NCBI GenBank assembly: GCA_959599915.1
Contig: CAUGJE010000003.1
Location: 62,001-126,000 of the forward strand
Length of the DNA: 64,000 bases
Reading direction: 5' to 3'
Source: an uncultured Collinsella sp.
GTDB taxonomy: Bacteria > Actinomycetota > Coriobacteriia > Coriobacteriales > Coriobacteriaceae
Positions 25,238 through 33,361 of this stretch are shown one piece after another; positions within the stretch are counted from its first letter, which is position 1; every line of letters begins with the position of its first letter. The translations under genes were made by a program, and so were the position numbers. The notes below the pieces were generated by a model that did no database searches, was not told the DNA's origin, and worked only from the letters and a program-made list of their open reading frames with translations.

Positions 25238-26419
25238 TTACCAGCGCGGCTTGATTTTATCTCGCAGAGACTCGAGGTTCTCCAGCGCCGCGTTGAGCGT
25301 CTCGTCTCGCTTGGCAAAGTGGAAGCGGATGAGGTGGTTGACGGGCTCGCGGAAGAAGCTGGAGCCCGGAACGGCGCCCACGCCCACCTTGGAGGCCAGA
25401 TCCTCGCAGAAGTTGAGGTCGCTGTCATAGCCAAACTCAGAGATGTCCATCATCACGTAGTAGGCGCCCTGCGGCACGTTGTGCGTGAGGCCGATGCTGT
25501 CGAGTCCCTGACAGAATAGGTCGCGCTTGGCGGTGTAGAGGTCGAGGACCTCCTGGTAATAGCTGTCGTCGAAGTTGAGGGCGGTGACGACGGCCTCTTG
25601 CAGGGGAGCGGCGGCGCCTACGGTGAGGAAGTCGTGGACCTTCTTGATGCGCTCGGTGATTTCGGCAGGGGCGATAGTGTAGCCCAGACGCCAGCCGGTG
25701 ATGGAGTAGGTCTTGGACAGCGAGCTGCAGCTGATGGTTCGCTCGAACATGCCGGGCAGCGTGGCCATATAGACGTGCTCGTGGGGCGCGTAGACGATGT
25801 GCTCGTATACCTCGTCGGTGATGCAGTAGGCGTCGTACTTTTTGCACAGGTCTGCGATAAAGGTGAGCTCCTCGCGGGTAAAGACCTTGCCACAGGGGTT
25901 GGACGGGTTGCATAGGACGATTGCCTTGGGATCGTTGTCTCGGAAGGCTGCCTCGAGGACCTCACGGTCGAAGTCAAAGGTGGGCGGGTTGAGCGGCACA
26001 TAGATGGGCTCAGCGCCCGAGAGGATCGTGTCGGCGCCGTAGTTCTCGTAGAACGGCGAGAAAATGACGACCTTGTCGCCGGGGTTTGTGACCGTCATCA
26101 TGGCGGCCATCATGGCCTCGGTGGAGCCGCAGGTGACCACGATGTTCTCGTTGGGGTTGATCGGCATGCCCATAAAGTGCTCCTGCTTGGTGGCAAGCGC
26201 CTCGCGCATGGCCTGGGAGCCCCAGGTGATGGAGTACTGGTGGTAAAGCGGCTTGGGGTCGGTGGCAATGGTGCTGAGGCTATCGAGCAGCTGCGCCGGG
26301 GGATCGAAATCGGGGAAGCCCTGCGACAGGTTGACGGCACCATACTTGTTGGAGATGCGCGTCATGCGGCGGATGACCGAATCGGTAAACGCCGCCGTGC
26401 GGTTGGAGAGTTCTTTCAT
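25238..26419 (-). CDS. Class I/II pyridoxal-phosphate aminotransferase
   Basis: 393 residues. Features of the aspartate/aromatic aminotransferase fold are NLSQGFPDFDPP, HQYSITWGSQAMREALA, VVTCGSTEAMMAAMM, NPSNPCGKVF, DEVYEHIVY and the PLP-lysine segment SSLSKTYSITGWRLGY. It closely resembles kynurenine/methionine-type (YbdL-like) or aspartate aminotransferases; the substrate is unassigned. The start at 26419 is set by GAAAGGA 6 bases upstream; longer frames run back toward tRNA-His. The tRNA cluster lies behind it on the other strand. Confidence 0.88.
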   Translation of the reverse strand: MKELSNRTAAFTDSVIRRMTRISNKYGAVNLSQGFPDFDPPAQLLDSLSTIATDPKPLYHQYSITWGSQAMREALATKQEHFMGMPINPNENIVVTCGSTEAMMAAMMTVTNPGDKVVIFSPFYENYGADTILSGAEPIYVPLNPPTFDFDREVLEAAFRDNDPKAIVLCNPSNPCGKVFTREELTFIADLCKKYDAYCITDEVYEHIVYAPHEHVYMATLPGMFERTISCSSLSKTYSITGWRLGYTIAPAEITERIKKVHDFLTVGAAAPLQEAVVTALNFDDSYYQEVLDLYTAKRDLFCQGLDSIGLTHNVPQGAYYVMMDISEFGYDSDLNFCEDLASKVGVGAVPGSSFFREPVNHLIRFHFAKRDETLNAALENLESLRDKIKPRW

Positions 26420-26527
26420 GCCTATCCTTTCGAGCATTGGGTGGAGCAAGTTTACTCCTATGGAACCGATGGGATTTGCTCGAAACGGGCTCAAAAAACT
26501 CTTTTCAAAATTCTTGAAAATTGGGGC

Positions 26528-26556
26528 TTGCATCGCGTGGCGTTCCTTGCAATAAT
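26528..26556 (+). promoter_or_regulatory. Promoter of the tRNA-His/tRNA-Lys cluster
   Basis: TTGCAT, 17-bp spacer, AATAAT, 27 bases before tRNA-His. Confidence 0.6.
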
Positions 26557-26582
26557 AGTCGAGCGCGAAGCGCACAGGACAC

Positions 26583-26660
26583 GGTGGGTGTAGCTCAGTT
26601 GGCTAGAGCGACGGGTTGTGGTCCCGTAGGTCGAGGGTTCGAGTCCCTTTACCCACCCCA
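26583..26660 (+). tRNA. tRNA-His (anticodon GTG), CCA encoded
   Basis: Acceptor GTGGGTG pairs with TACCCAC, and the extra 5' G at 26583 faces discriminator C, the histidine identity pair. The anticodon stem ACGGG/CCCGT holds loop TTGTGGT. The T arm is GAGGG-TTCGAGT-CCCTT. The 3' CCA is in the DNA. Confidence 0.96.
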
Positions 26661-26682
26661 GTTCTTGCTTCGTGTTGATATC

Positions 26683-26758
26683 GGGTCGTTAGCTCAGTTG
26701 GTAGAGCAGGGGACTCTTAATCCCAAGGTCCAGGGTTCGACCCCCTGACGGCCCACCA
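26683..26758 (+). tRNA. tRNA-Lys (anticodon CTT), copy 1, CCA encoded
   Basis: Acceptor GGGTCGT pairs with ACGGCCC. The anticodon loop is CTCTTAA (CTT) and the T arm is CAGGG-TTCGACC-CCCTG. CCA is present. Confidence 0.95.
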
Positions 26759-26801
26759 CACGATATCTCCTCTAAAGTCCGCCACCACGGACTTTAGCTT
26801 T

Positions 26802-26874
26802 GGGTCGTTAGCTCAGTTGGTAGAGCAGGGGACTCTTAATCCCAAGGTCCAGGGTTCGACCCCCTGACGGCCCA
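26802..26874 (+). tRNA. tRNA-Lys (anticodon CTT), copy 2
   Basis: Identical to copy 1 over the mature tRNA, but followed by CCC instead of CCA. The 43-base spacer contains a GTCCG/CGGAC hairpin. A tandem duplication is the simple explanation. Confidence 0.95.
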
Positions 26875-26887
26875 CCCAAAGTATGTT

Positions 26888-26917
26888 AAAGCGACTGGCT
26901 TAGGCTGGTCGCTTTTT
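26888..26917 (+). terminator. Terminator of the tRNA cluster
   Basis: Stem AAAGCGAC/GTCGCTTT followed by TT, then GTTG, directly after the second tRNA-Lys. Confidence 0.85.
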
Positions 26918-26986
26918 TGTTGACCTCGCATGGGGTCGAACCCGAAAGGGCACAGCCACTTTCACAGATCGAGTCTACCCTGGGGA

Positions 26987-27349
26987 TCAGTAAAACCGGC
27001 GCGTCTGCACGGCGAAGTACGCCTGTGCGAGCGCGATTTCTTGCTTGTTTGAATCTCCGTTCTGGGCGATTAAATAGCATGCATAGCGCGTAAGTTTGTA
27101 GTCTTTAACTGCGCGAGCGTCGACACCGGCAGTTACCATTTTCGTGGTGTCACGAAAATGGGAATCAACTGGAGTTTTGTTTGTTTCGCACGAGACTTTT
27201 GCCCTCTTAACAACTTCGGCAAAGTTCTCTCATCGAGTGTACCCCATGGGTTCCATTAAATCGCGTGCGAGCCAATACTCAACGCCTTCTTCCACATTGG
27301 CGTAGCTATCAAGTTCGACACGCCACTTCTCGATATCTCTACTGTCCAT
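26987..27349 (-). pseudogene. DinD-like (DNA-damage-inducible protein D) gene, internal stop and truncated
   Basis: On the minus strand GAGGAGGAG precedes ATG 27349 and the reading frame gives the DinD N-terminus: VEYWLARDLMEPMGYTR, then an in-frame TGA at 27230-27232 exactly where the family has Trp, then ENFAEVVKRAKVSCETN, DSHFRDTTKMV, and YKLTRYACYLIAQNGDSNKQ followed by EIALAQAYFAVQTRR. The frame ends after 120 codons, whereas full DinD proteins are about 270-300 residues. A single TGG-to-TGA change plus loss of the 3' half explains this. It stands directly behind the tRNA-Lys pair, a usual insertion spot for foreign DNA. The segment also includes a perfect 11-bp hairpin at 27138-27163. 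Confidence 0.75.
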
Positions 27350-27432
27350 ATCTCCTCCTCGCTGGCCTATTGTCTATGCGGGCTTTACCCGCTCTGTATT
27401 CAGAATTAGGATACGCTGCCGTGCGGACACGA

Positions 27433-27468
27433 ATGGGCCCCGTGCCACTTCGAGTTCACGGGGCCCAT
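27433..27468. terminator. Hairpin downstream of the flavoprotein gene
   Basis: Perfect 12-bp stem ATGGGCCCCGTG with its complement and a 12-base loop. No T-run on either side, so an intrinsic terminator is likely but not certain. It lies 43 bases beyond the minus-strand flavoprotein stop. Confidence 0.5.
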
Positions 27469-27510
27469 AGATATCGATTAGTTGTGTTTTGCTTTAGATA
27501 GGTGTCCAGT

Positions 27511-29037
27511 TTAATTCGCTCGATAGTGCGATCCGAGACTTTCGGTTCGCTTGCGCATGGCTTTGACCATTTCCTGTGCTAGTTGAATCTGCGATTGCAG
27601 GCGGGCGAGGGCTGCGATTTCGCTGTCATTGGCGTGTGGCTTGCTCAGCGCCGTTGCCTCGTCTTGCAGGCTTTCAAGCTGTTGCAGAGCCTTGGATAGA
27701 CCTGCTTCGGTTCTGTTGATCATGCAATAGGTACTCATCGTGTGCTTAAGGCTGCGTGTCAGGCGTTCGGCATCTGTTGTGGCAATGCCGTACTGGGGGA
27801 GGGCGATATCCGCCTTCGGGGCCACCTCAGGTGCATTCTGTGCTGCCTGGGCTGCCGATGCGCCCGCGATGCGTCCGAACACGATGCCGTTGGCGCTTGA
27901 CAAGCCACCAATGCGGTCGGCGCCGTGCATGCCGCCTGTCGCCTCACCGCAAGCGTAGAGGCCCTCAACGCCCGTGTGCGCGGTCTTATCGATCTTGATG
28001 CCGCCATTAGCGGCGTGGGCATACATCGCAACGCGCATCTCGTCAGTCGGGGCGATGCCGTGCTCGTCTTGCAGCCAGGTGGCAAAGGTCTGCACAAACT
28101 CTGGGACATCCTCGCGGGGGAAGTCGTAGTGGAGTGCCAGGCCTTCGACACCTGCCTGATCGATGACGAGATCGATAGCGCGGGAGGCCAAGCGTGACGT
28201 GAAGGGACCATATCCAGAGCGCTGCTCGAGCAGGTCGTCCAGCTTGTTGTCGGCAATATCTACCGGCTGGTCAAAATGTACGTAGCGCCAGGTTTTCTCG
28301 TTGAAGACCAAGTTGCGCTTGGGCTCGATGAAGCCGGGCATCATCTGCATGAACTCTATATTAGTAAGTGTTGCGCCGTGCGCCAGCGCGATGGCCTGCG
28401 AAGAGCTGAGCACATCGGCGGAAGTGAGGCTGCGCTCGAACAGGCCACCCGTGCCGCCCGCAGCGATGATCGTGGCCTTGGCAGCAAAGGGCACGATTCG
28501 ATTTTCGGTGAGGTCGTAGAGCACGGTTCCGGTTATTCTGCCGTTCATGTCCTCAACAAGGTCGATAAGCTCATGGCGGGGGAGCAGGCGAATGCCGAGC
28601 GACTCGATCCGGGTCGTCAGAGCGTCCTCAAGGGGCTTGCGGGTGAGGCCGCGCCACATGCGCGTCTTGTGGTCAAAGCAGGGGATAAACTGCTTTTGCT
28701 GAGCGCTTTCGACGCTTTGCGGACGCTGAAGCTCAACGCCCAAGTCTTGCTCGAGCCATTCAATTGCCTGGGGAATGCCGTGGACGAACGTCTGGACGAG
28801 TTCAGGGTCGGCAACGCCGCCACCAACGGTCTGGATGGTATCGATGAGGTCTTGTTCGTCGTCTTCGTTAACGGGTCCGATAAGCCCCAGGCCCCAGGTT
28901 CCGGGGAAGAAGCTCGATCCACTCATAGTCTTGCCGGCGCTTGCCACAGCGACGGTTGCGCCCGTGCGTGCCGCTTCGATGGCGGCGCAAAGGCCCGCAA
29001 TGCCAGATCCAATTACCAGTACATCAGTCGATTCCAT
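27511..29037 (-). CDS. FAD-dependent oxidoreductase, L-aspartate oxidase / fumarate reductase flavoprotein family
   Basis: 508 residues. The N-terminal Rossmann motif VLVIGSGIAGLCAAIEAARTG binds FAD, AAGGTGGLFERSLTSADVLS is the second FAD block, and YACGEATGGMHGADRIGGLS is the late FAD block typical of NadB and flavoprotein subunits of fumarate reductase. No heme or signal peptide is visible. NadA and NadC are not adjacent, so an aspartate-oxidase role is uncertain. GAAAGGA lies 6 bases before ATG 29037. It appears to be a single transcript. Confidence 0.82.
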   Translation of the reverse strand: MESTDVLVIGSGIAGLCAAIEAARTGATVAVASAGKTMSGSSFFPGTWGLGLIGPVNEDDEQDLIDTIQTVGGGVADPELVQTFVHGIPQAIEWLEQDLGVELQRPQSVESAQQKQFIPCFDHKTRMWRGLTRKPLEDALTTRIESLGIRLLPRHELIDLVEDMNGRITGTVLYDLTENRIVPFAAKATIIAAGGTGGLFERSLTSADVLSSSQAIALAHGATLTNIEFMQMMPGFIEPKRNLVFNEKTWRYVHFDQPVDIADNKLDDLLEQRSGYGPFTSRLASRAIDLVIDQAGVEGLALHYDFPREDVPEFVQTFATWLQDEHGIAPTDEMRVAMYAHAANGGIKIDKTAHTGVEGLYACGEATGGMHGADRIGGLSSANGIVFGRIAGASAAQAAQNAPEVAPKADIALPQYGIATTDAERLTRSLKHTMSTYCMINRTEAGLSKALQQLESLQDEATALSKPHANDSEIAALARLQSQIQLAQEMVKAMRKRTESLGSHYRAN

Positions 29038-29225
29038 CGGATTCCTTTCTCGTCCGGCGCATTGTCGCATGGGTGATCGGCAATGGAGCCGCAAAGACTC
29101 GGCAAATCGGTAAAGGGCAAATATGGCAGGTGGGCGTCATGGACGTTCTGACGCTCCGTCTCATCACATCTCGTATTTCGCCCCAACTGATATATCGGCA
29201 TTAGCTGCCCTGCGACAGCGTAAAC

Positions 29226-29258
29226 AAAAAGAGCCGCCACCTTAAAAGGTAGCGGCTC
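29226..29258 (-). terminator. Terminator of the GGGtGRT gene pair
   Basis: On the minus strand, stem GAGCCGCTACCT with AGGTGGCGGCTC (one mismatch) followed by five T residues, about 35 bases after the GGGtGRT stop. Confidence 0.85.
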
Positions 29259-29293
29259 CAAAGCTCAACTATGTGAGCATCGCGCGGGCGCGA

Positions 29294-30298
29294 CTAGGCC
29301 TTGAGGGCCTCCTCGACGGCGACAGCGCAGGCGACGGTGGCACCGACCATGGGGTTATTGCCCATGCCGATGAGACCCATCATGTCGACGTGCGCAGGCA
29401 CGGAGGAAGAACCGGCGAACTGGGCGTCGGAGTGCATGCGGCCCATGGTGTCGGTCATGCCGTAAGAGGCAGGGCCGGCGCCCATGTTGTCCGGGTGCAG
29501 GGTACGGCCAGTGCCGCCACCAGAAGCGACGGAGAAGTACTTCTTGCCAGCCTCGAGGCGCTCCTTCTTGTAGGTGCCAGCGACGGGGTGCTGGAAGCGC
29601 GTGGGGTTGGTGGAGTTACCGGTGATCGAGATGTCAACGTTCTCGTGCCACATGATGGCAACGCCCTCGCGGACGTCGTCGGAACCGTAGCAGTTAACGG
29701 CAGCGCGGGGACCATCGGAGTAGGGGATGGTCTCGACGACCTTGAGCTCGCCCGTGTAGTAGTCGAACTGGGTCTTCACGTAGGTGAAGCCGTTGATGCG
29801 GGCGATGATCTGAGCGGCGTCCTTGCCCAGACCGTTGAGGATAACGCGCAGCGGCTTCTTGCGAGCCTTGTTGGCGTTCAGAGCCAGGCCGATAGCGCCC
29901 TCAGCGGCAGCGAAGGACTCGTGGCCAGCCAGGAAGGCGAAGCACTCGGTGTCGTCGGAGAGCAGCATAGCGCCCAGGTTGCCGTGGCCCAGACCGACCT
30001 TGCGGTCCTCGGCGACGGAGCCGGGAACGGTGAAGGCCTGGATGCCCTCGCCGATGATGGCGGCAGCCTCAGAAGCGGTCTTGGCGCCACGCTTGACAGC
30101 GAGAGCGCAACCGAGGGTGTAGGCCCACTCGGCGTTCTGGAAGGCGATGGACTGGGTGTTGTTGACGATCTCACGCGGGTTGAAGCCCTTGTCGGTGCAG
30201 ATCTGCAGAGCTTCCTCGAGGGAGGCGATGCCGTTGTCGGCGAGGCACTTGTTGATCTTGTCAGCGCGGCGCTCGTAACCTTCGAACGTAACAGTCAT
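29294..30298 (-). CDS. GGGtGRT protein
   Basis: 334 residues with the name-giving motif SVASGGGTGRTLHPDNMGAG near residue 260. This family is conserved in anaerobes and is found next to a NifU-like scaffold, as here; its biochemical role is not known. Other visible blocks are the Gly-rich LGHGNLGAMLLSDDTE and the C-terminal GMGNNPMVGATVACAVAVEE. It ends the two-gene unit with the scaffold gene 18 bases upstream. Confidence 0.9.
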   Translation of the reverse strand: MTVTFEGYERRADKINKCLADNGIASLEEALQICTDKGFNPREIVNNTQSIAFQNAEWAYTLGCALAVKRGAKTASEAAAIIGEGIQAFTVPGSVAEDRKVGLGHGNLGAMLLSDDTECFAFLAGHESFAAAEGAIGLALNANKARKKPLRVILNGLGKDAAQIIARINGFTYVKTQFDYYTGELKVVETIPYSDGPRAAVNCYGSDDVREGVAIMWHENVDISITGNSTNPTRFQHPVAGTYKKERLEAGKKYFSVASGGGTGRTLHPDNMGAGPASYGMTDTMGRMHSDAQFAGSSSVPAHVDMMGLIGMGNNPMVGATVACAVAVEEALKA

Positions 30299-30316
30299 AG
30301 TTATTTCCCTCCCTTT

Positions 30317-31051
30317 CTACTCGTGAACCGGGAACACGCTGGCGACGGAGTGAGTCTCCTCGTCGGTGCGCGGGTCGATGTACTTGGCAGCGTTCTCCCA
30401 CTGACCATAGTGGCCCATAGCGCCAGCGATGGCCTCCTCGGGGGTCTTGCCGGCCTTGACGGCGTCGGTGAACTTGCCGAGGTTCAGGAACTCGAATGCG
30501 ATGATCTCGTTCTTGTCGTTGAGAGCCATGCGGGTGACGTAGCCCTGAGCGAGCTCGAGGTAACGAGCGCCCTTGGCCTTGGTGCCGAACATGGTGCCGA
30601 CCTGAGAGCGAAGGCCCTTGCCGAGGTCGTCGAGGGAGGCGCCCACGGGCAGGCCGCCCTCGGAGAACGCGGTCTGGCTGCGGCCGTAAACGATCTGCAG
30701 GAAGATCTCGCGCATAGCAACGTTGATGGCGTCGCAGACGAGGTCGGTGTTGAGGGCCTCGAGGATGGTCTTACCGGGAAGGATCTCGGAAGCCATGGCA
30801 GCAGAGTGGGTCATGCCCGAGCAGCCGATGGTCTCAACGAGGGCCTCCTCGATGATGCCGTCCTTGACGTTCAGCGTGAGCTTGCAGGCGCCCTGCTGAG
30901 GTGCGCACCAACCCACACCGTGCGTAAGACCGGAGATGTCGGAAATCTCCTTAGCCTGGACCCACTTGCCCTCCTCGGGGATGGGTGCGGGGCCGTGGTA
31001 TGCACCCTTGGCAACGGGGCACATGTTCTCCACTTCCTGTGAGTACTGCAT
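30317..31051 (-). CDS. NifU/IscU-like iron-sulfur scaffold protein
   Basis: 244 residues, longer than plain IscU. Conserved cysteines occur in GVGWCAPQQGACKL and ETIGCSGMTHS, as expected of a scaffold that holds a transient Fe-S cluster. The Asp-Leu-Val-Cys segment (LNTDLVCDAIN) supplies a further Cys. Start 31051 has GAGAGGAGA upstream; the longer open frame to 31135 lacks such a site. Together with the GGGtGRT gene it forms a conserved pair seen in anaerobes and is distinct from the SufU scaffold of the suf operon at 33 kb. Confidence 0.85.
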   Translation of the reverse strand: MQYSQEVENMCPVAKGAYHGPAPIPEEGKWVQAKEISDISGLTHGVGWCAPQQGACKLTLNVKDGIIEEALVETIGCSGMTHSAAMASEILPGKTILEALNTDLVCDAINVAMREIFLQIVYGRSQTAFSEGGLPVGASLDDLGKGLRSQVGTMFGTKAKGARYLELAQGYVTRMALNDKNEIIAFEFLNLGKFTDAVKAGKTPEEAIAGAMGHYGQWENAAKYIDPRTDEETHSVASVFPVHE

Positions 31052-31454
31052 GCCTCTCCTCTCTATCGTGTTGGCGTCCCGTCTGGGGGTCGTGGCTGGC
31101 GATTGCCGGGCGACCCTTCGAAAGGGACATGACATGCAGCCCCTATAATACCGCGAAATGCACGGAATATTCGGCGAACGGCTCAGTTTTCGTAGCGAGA
31201 AGTCCGGAAGTTTTAATTGAAACGGTTTAACTATATGTTCTGTGGTCGCGAACTTCCGTAGAGGGGGTTCGTCTTGGGCAAGCTTTTGGTCAGCTCTTGT
31301 ATGCGTTGCGGGGTCTGACCTGTTGCAACGGTGCCGTTCGCCGCCCGTTTACTGCCTTTGGCCGCGCGAGTGTATTGTTTTGCGTGAATGTTTTGATGGC
31401 ACGCTTCAATCGTGCTGTATTGGATGGCAATCAGATCCCGGCGAAGGGAGCGCC

Positions 31455-32267
31455 ATGCAGCGCGTTTGGAGAACGGTTACCGGCTTTTACCATGTTTGTG
31501 CCCGCGGTACGGGCAAGCAGCTCATCTTTGAGGGCGATGAAGACCGGTGGGAGTTTTTGGAGCTGATGCGCGAGTGCTGCCGCGAGGCGGGCGTGACGGT
31601 TATCGCCTGGTGCCTTATGGGCAATCACGTGGATCTGGTACTCTCGGATTATGAGGACACGATGAGCGCGGCGATGCAACGACTGCTTTTGACGTACGCT
31701 CGTCGGTTCAATAAACGCACGGGGCGCACGGGCCATCTGTTCCAGAACCGTTTTGACCGGCGCTCGCTCGATACCGACTGGCAGGTGATGGAGGCTATTC
31801 GCTCCGTACACGCCGATCCACAGGAGGCGGGCGTTGGCCTAATCGAGCGTTATCCCTGGAGCAGCTTTGCGGAGCATCTGCGCGCTTACGACAGTGATGC
31901 GGCAGATGCCACGAGGGGATTTTCCGATCCTTCTTGCATGCTTGAGCTTTTTGGTTCTGCCGAGGCCTTTGCTGCCTATTCGCTTTCGACGCCCGAGGGC
32001 GGCGAGCCAACGCTGGGCGATATGAAAGAGACGGAGTGGGAACGCCACGCCTTTGCCGACAAGTTGGCGAAGAGCCTCGGGGTTCCGCTCCGCGGGGTTA
32101 AAGCCGCACCGCCGGCGCGGCGCGATACCGTTATTGTTGGATTACACGATGCCGGTTTCACGGTGCGCCAGATTGAGCGCTATACCGGGATTGGCAAAAG
32201 TACCGTCTCTCGTATTGTGCGTGCCCGCGCGCGGACGGCGATGCGGACTGGCGGAAACGTGATGTAG
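31455..32267 (+). CDS. RAYT-family (REP-associated, IS200-type Y1) transposase with altered HUH motif
   Basis: 270 residues. The N-terminus matches the RAYT/Y1 transposase domain: VTGFYHVCARGTGKQLIF, then WCLMGNHVDLVL, then LLTYARRFNKRTGRTGHLFQ, where the Tyr is the expected nucleophile. In Y1 enzymes the metal-binding motif is His-hydrophobic-His; here it reads H-V-D, so one of the two metal ligands is replaced. The C-terminus carries an extra helix-turn-helix (FTVRQIERYTGIGKSTVSRI). Start 31455 has AAGGGAG upstream; longer frames lack it. The window also holds six hairpin repeats of the kind RAYTs mobilise. Activity is uncertain. Confidence 0.8.
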   Translation: MQRVWRTVTGFYHVCARGTGKQLIFEGDEDRWEFLELMRECCREAGVTVIAWCLMGNHVDLVLSDYEDTMSAAMQRLLLTYARRFNKRTGRTGHLFQNRFDRRSLDTDWQVMEAIRSVHADPQEAGVGLIERYPWSSFAEHLRAYDSDAADATRGFSDPSCMLELFGSAEAFAAYSLSTPEGGEPTLGDMKETEWERHAFADKLAKSLGVPLRGVKAAPPARRDTVIVGLHDAGFTVRQIERYTGIGKSTVSRIVRARARTAMRTGGNVM

Positions 32268-32427
32268 GGTCGCCTGTGCACCGCAGATGGGGTCGTCCAT
32301 ACGCCGCAACAAGCGTTCAAAAGCTTGGTGCGGTAACTGCACTTCTTAATATGCATAGAACAATCGCCATCTTGCATAAAATAAGGGCTCAGTCCGGGTT
32401 TGCCCGCGCCTACCCCCATCTGCGCCG

Positions 32428-32483
32428 TGCAAAAAACGGAGTTTTCAGCATCGCGGTACTGCCACTACCGTCGCAGTTTTGCA
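32428..32483. repeat. Inverted repeat in a 660-base non-coding gap
   Basis: The gap between the transposase and the suf terminator (32268-32862) holds no gene I can support. Within it, TGCAAAA at 32428 and TTTTGCA ending at 32483 frame an inner hairpin GCGGTA/TACCG. It may be a regulatory site or a short repeat. Confidence 0.4.
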
Positions 32484-32862
32484 ACATACGGGCCCCCGAA
32501 ACTATTTATGTCTGCCGATGCACTCCCGAAGCTCATGTTTGCGCCCCTGAGACCACGATGCTTGTTCTAAAACGCACTATATATGCGCCTGGAGACGTTG
32601 ATTAACGCTTTCGATGCGTATACACACAGCTTGGCGTGCTGAATACTCGCAAAAATGCACGCCGCTCCCTATGGGACCCGTCTGCAGCAGGCGCGAAGCG
32701 AATCGGAGCCCAGCTGGATGGGGCATGGGACGATGCTAGGCGTGCTCGTGGCCCTGCCGCAGGCCTTTGGTGCTGTGGAAAACGCCCGTGTTCGCGTCTG
32801 GCTGTGTGGTAAATGACAGACGGGGTGCCGGACGCGCGGACTTTGTGCGTTCGCGCTCATTA

Positions 32863-32894
32863 GAAAAAACAGAGCCGCCCGTATCGGGCGGCTC
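32863..32894 (-). terminator. Terminator of the suf operon
   Basis: On the minus strand a 9-bp GAGCCGCCC/GGGCGGCTC stem with a tight loop is followed by TGTTTTTT, 32 bases after the sufU stop. Confidence 0.88.
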
Positions 32895-32926
32895 GGCAAT
32901 CAAAAACCTTGGATTCGGGGCATACG

Positions 32927-33361
32927 CTACTGGTTTGCTTGCCCCTCGAGCATGCCGTCGAGGGTGCGCCAGGCGAGCTCGGCGCATTTGACGCGGGCGG
33001 GCATGTGCGAGATGTCCTGAAGCTGGGCGGCTTCGTCCAGGTCTTCCAAGTCCTCCTCGGAGAGCTTCTCGCCGCGGATCATGGCGAGGAAGAGTCCCGC
33101 CAAGCGACGTGCCTCCTCGACGGTCTCGCCGGTGATGAGGTCGGCCATGATGTCGGCACTGGCCTGGCTGATGGCGCAGCCGTGGCCGGTAAAGGAGGCC
33201 TCCTCGATCACGCCGTTCTCGACGCGCAACTGCAAGGTGAGCTCGTCTCCGCAGCTGGGGTTGATGCCGTCGTGCTCGTGCGTGGGAGCATCCATCTCGT
33301 ACTTATAGTCGGGGTGCGAGTTGTGCTCCATAAATGTGGTGGAGGTGTAAAGGTTACCCAT
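32927..33361 (-). CDS. sufU: SufU-type Fe-S assembly scaffold / sulfur acceptor
   Basis: 144 residues. Conserved cysteines lie in INPSCGDELTLQL, GHGCAISQASADI and KCAELAW, which bind zinc or receive persulfide from SufS. The family also keeps the Asp in SCGDE. Its ATG overlaps the end of sufS by 8 bases, so translation is coupled. It is the last gene of the operon. A longer open frame upstream lies inside sufS and is not used. Confidence 0.93.
   Translation of the reverse strand: MGNLYTSTTFMEHNSHPDYKYEMDAPTHEHDGINPSCGDELTLQLRVENGVIEEASFTGHGCAISQASADIMADLITGETVEEARRLAGLFLAMIRGEKLSEEDLEDLDEAAQLQDISHMPARVKCAELAWRTLDGMLEGQANQ

Noticed and set aside
26932..26943. 12 bases identical to the tRNA-Lys T arm, in inverted orientation
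   Set aside because: Too short and in the wrong orientation for an attachment-site remnant; the T arm is widely conserved.
27230..27232. Selenocysteine reading of the dinD TGA
   Set aside because: The position is Trp in the family and no SECIS-like stem follows; the 3' half of the gene is also missing.
29273..31042. 589-codon open frame antisense to the GGGtGRT and NifU-like genes
   Set aside because: Complementary shadow of two clearly conserved genes, and no ribosome binding site.
32655..32816. 53-codon frame in the gap before the suf terminator
   Set aside because: No ribosome binding site and no recognisable protein; kept as non-coding.
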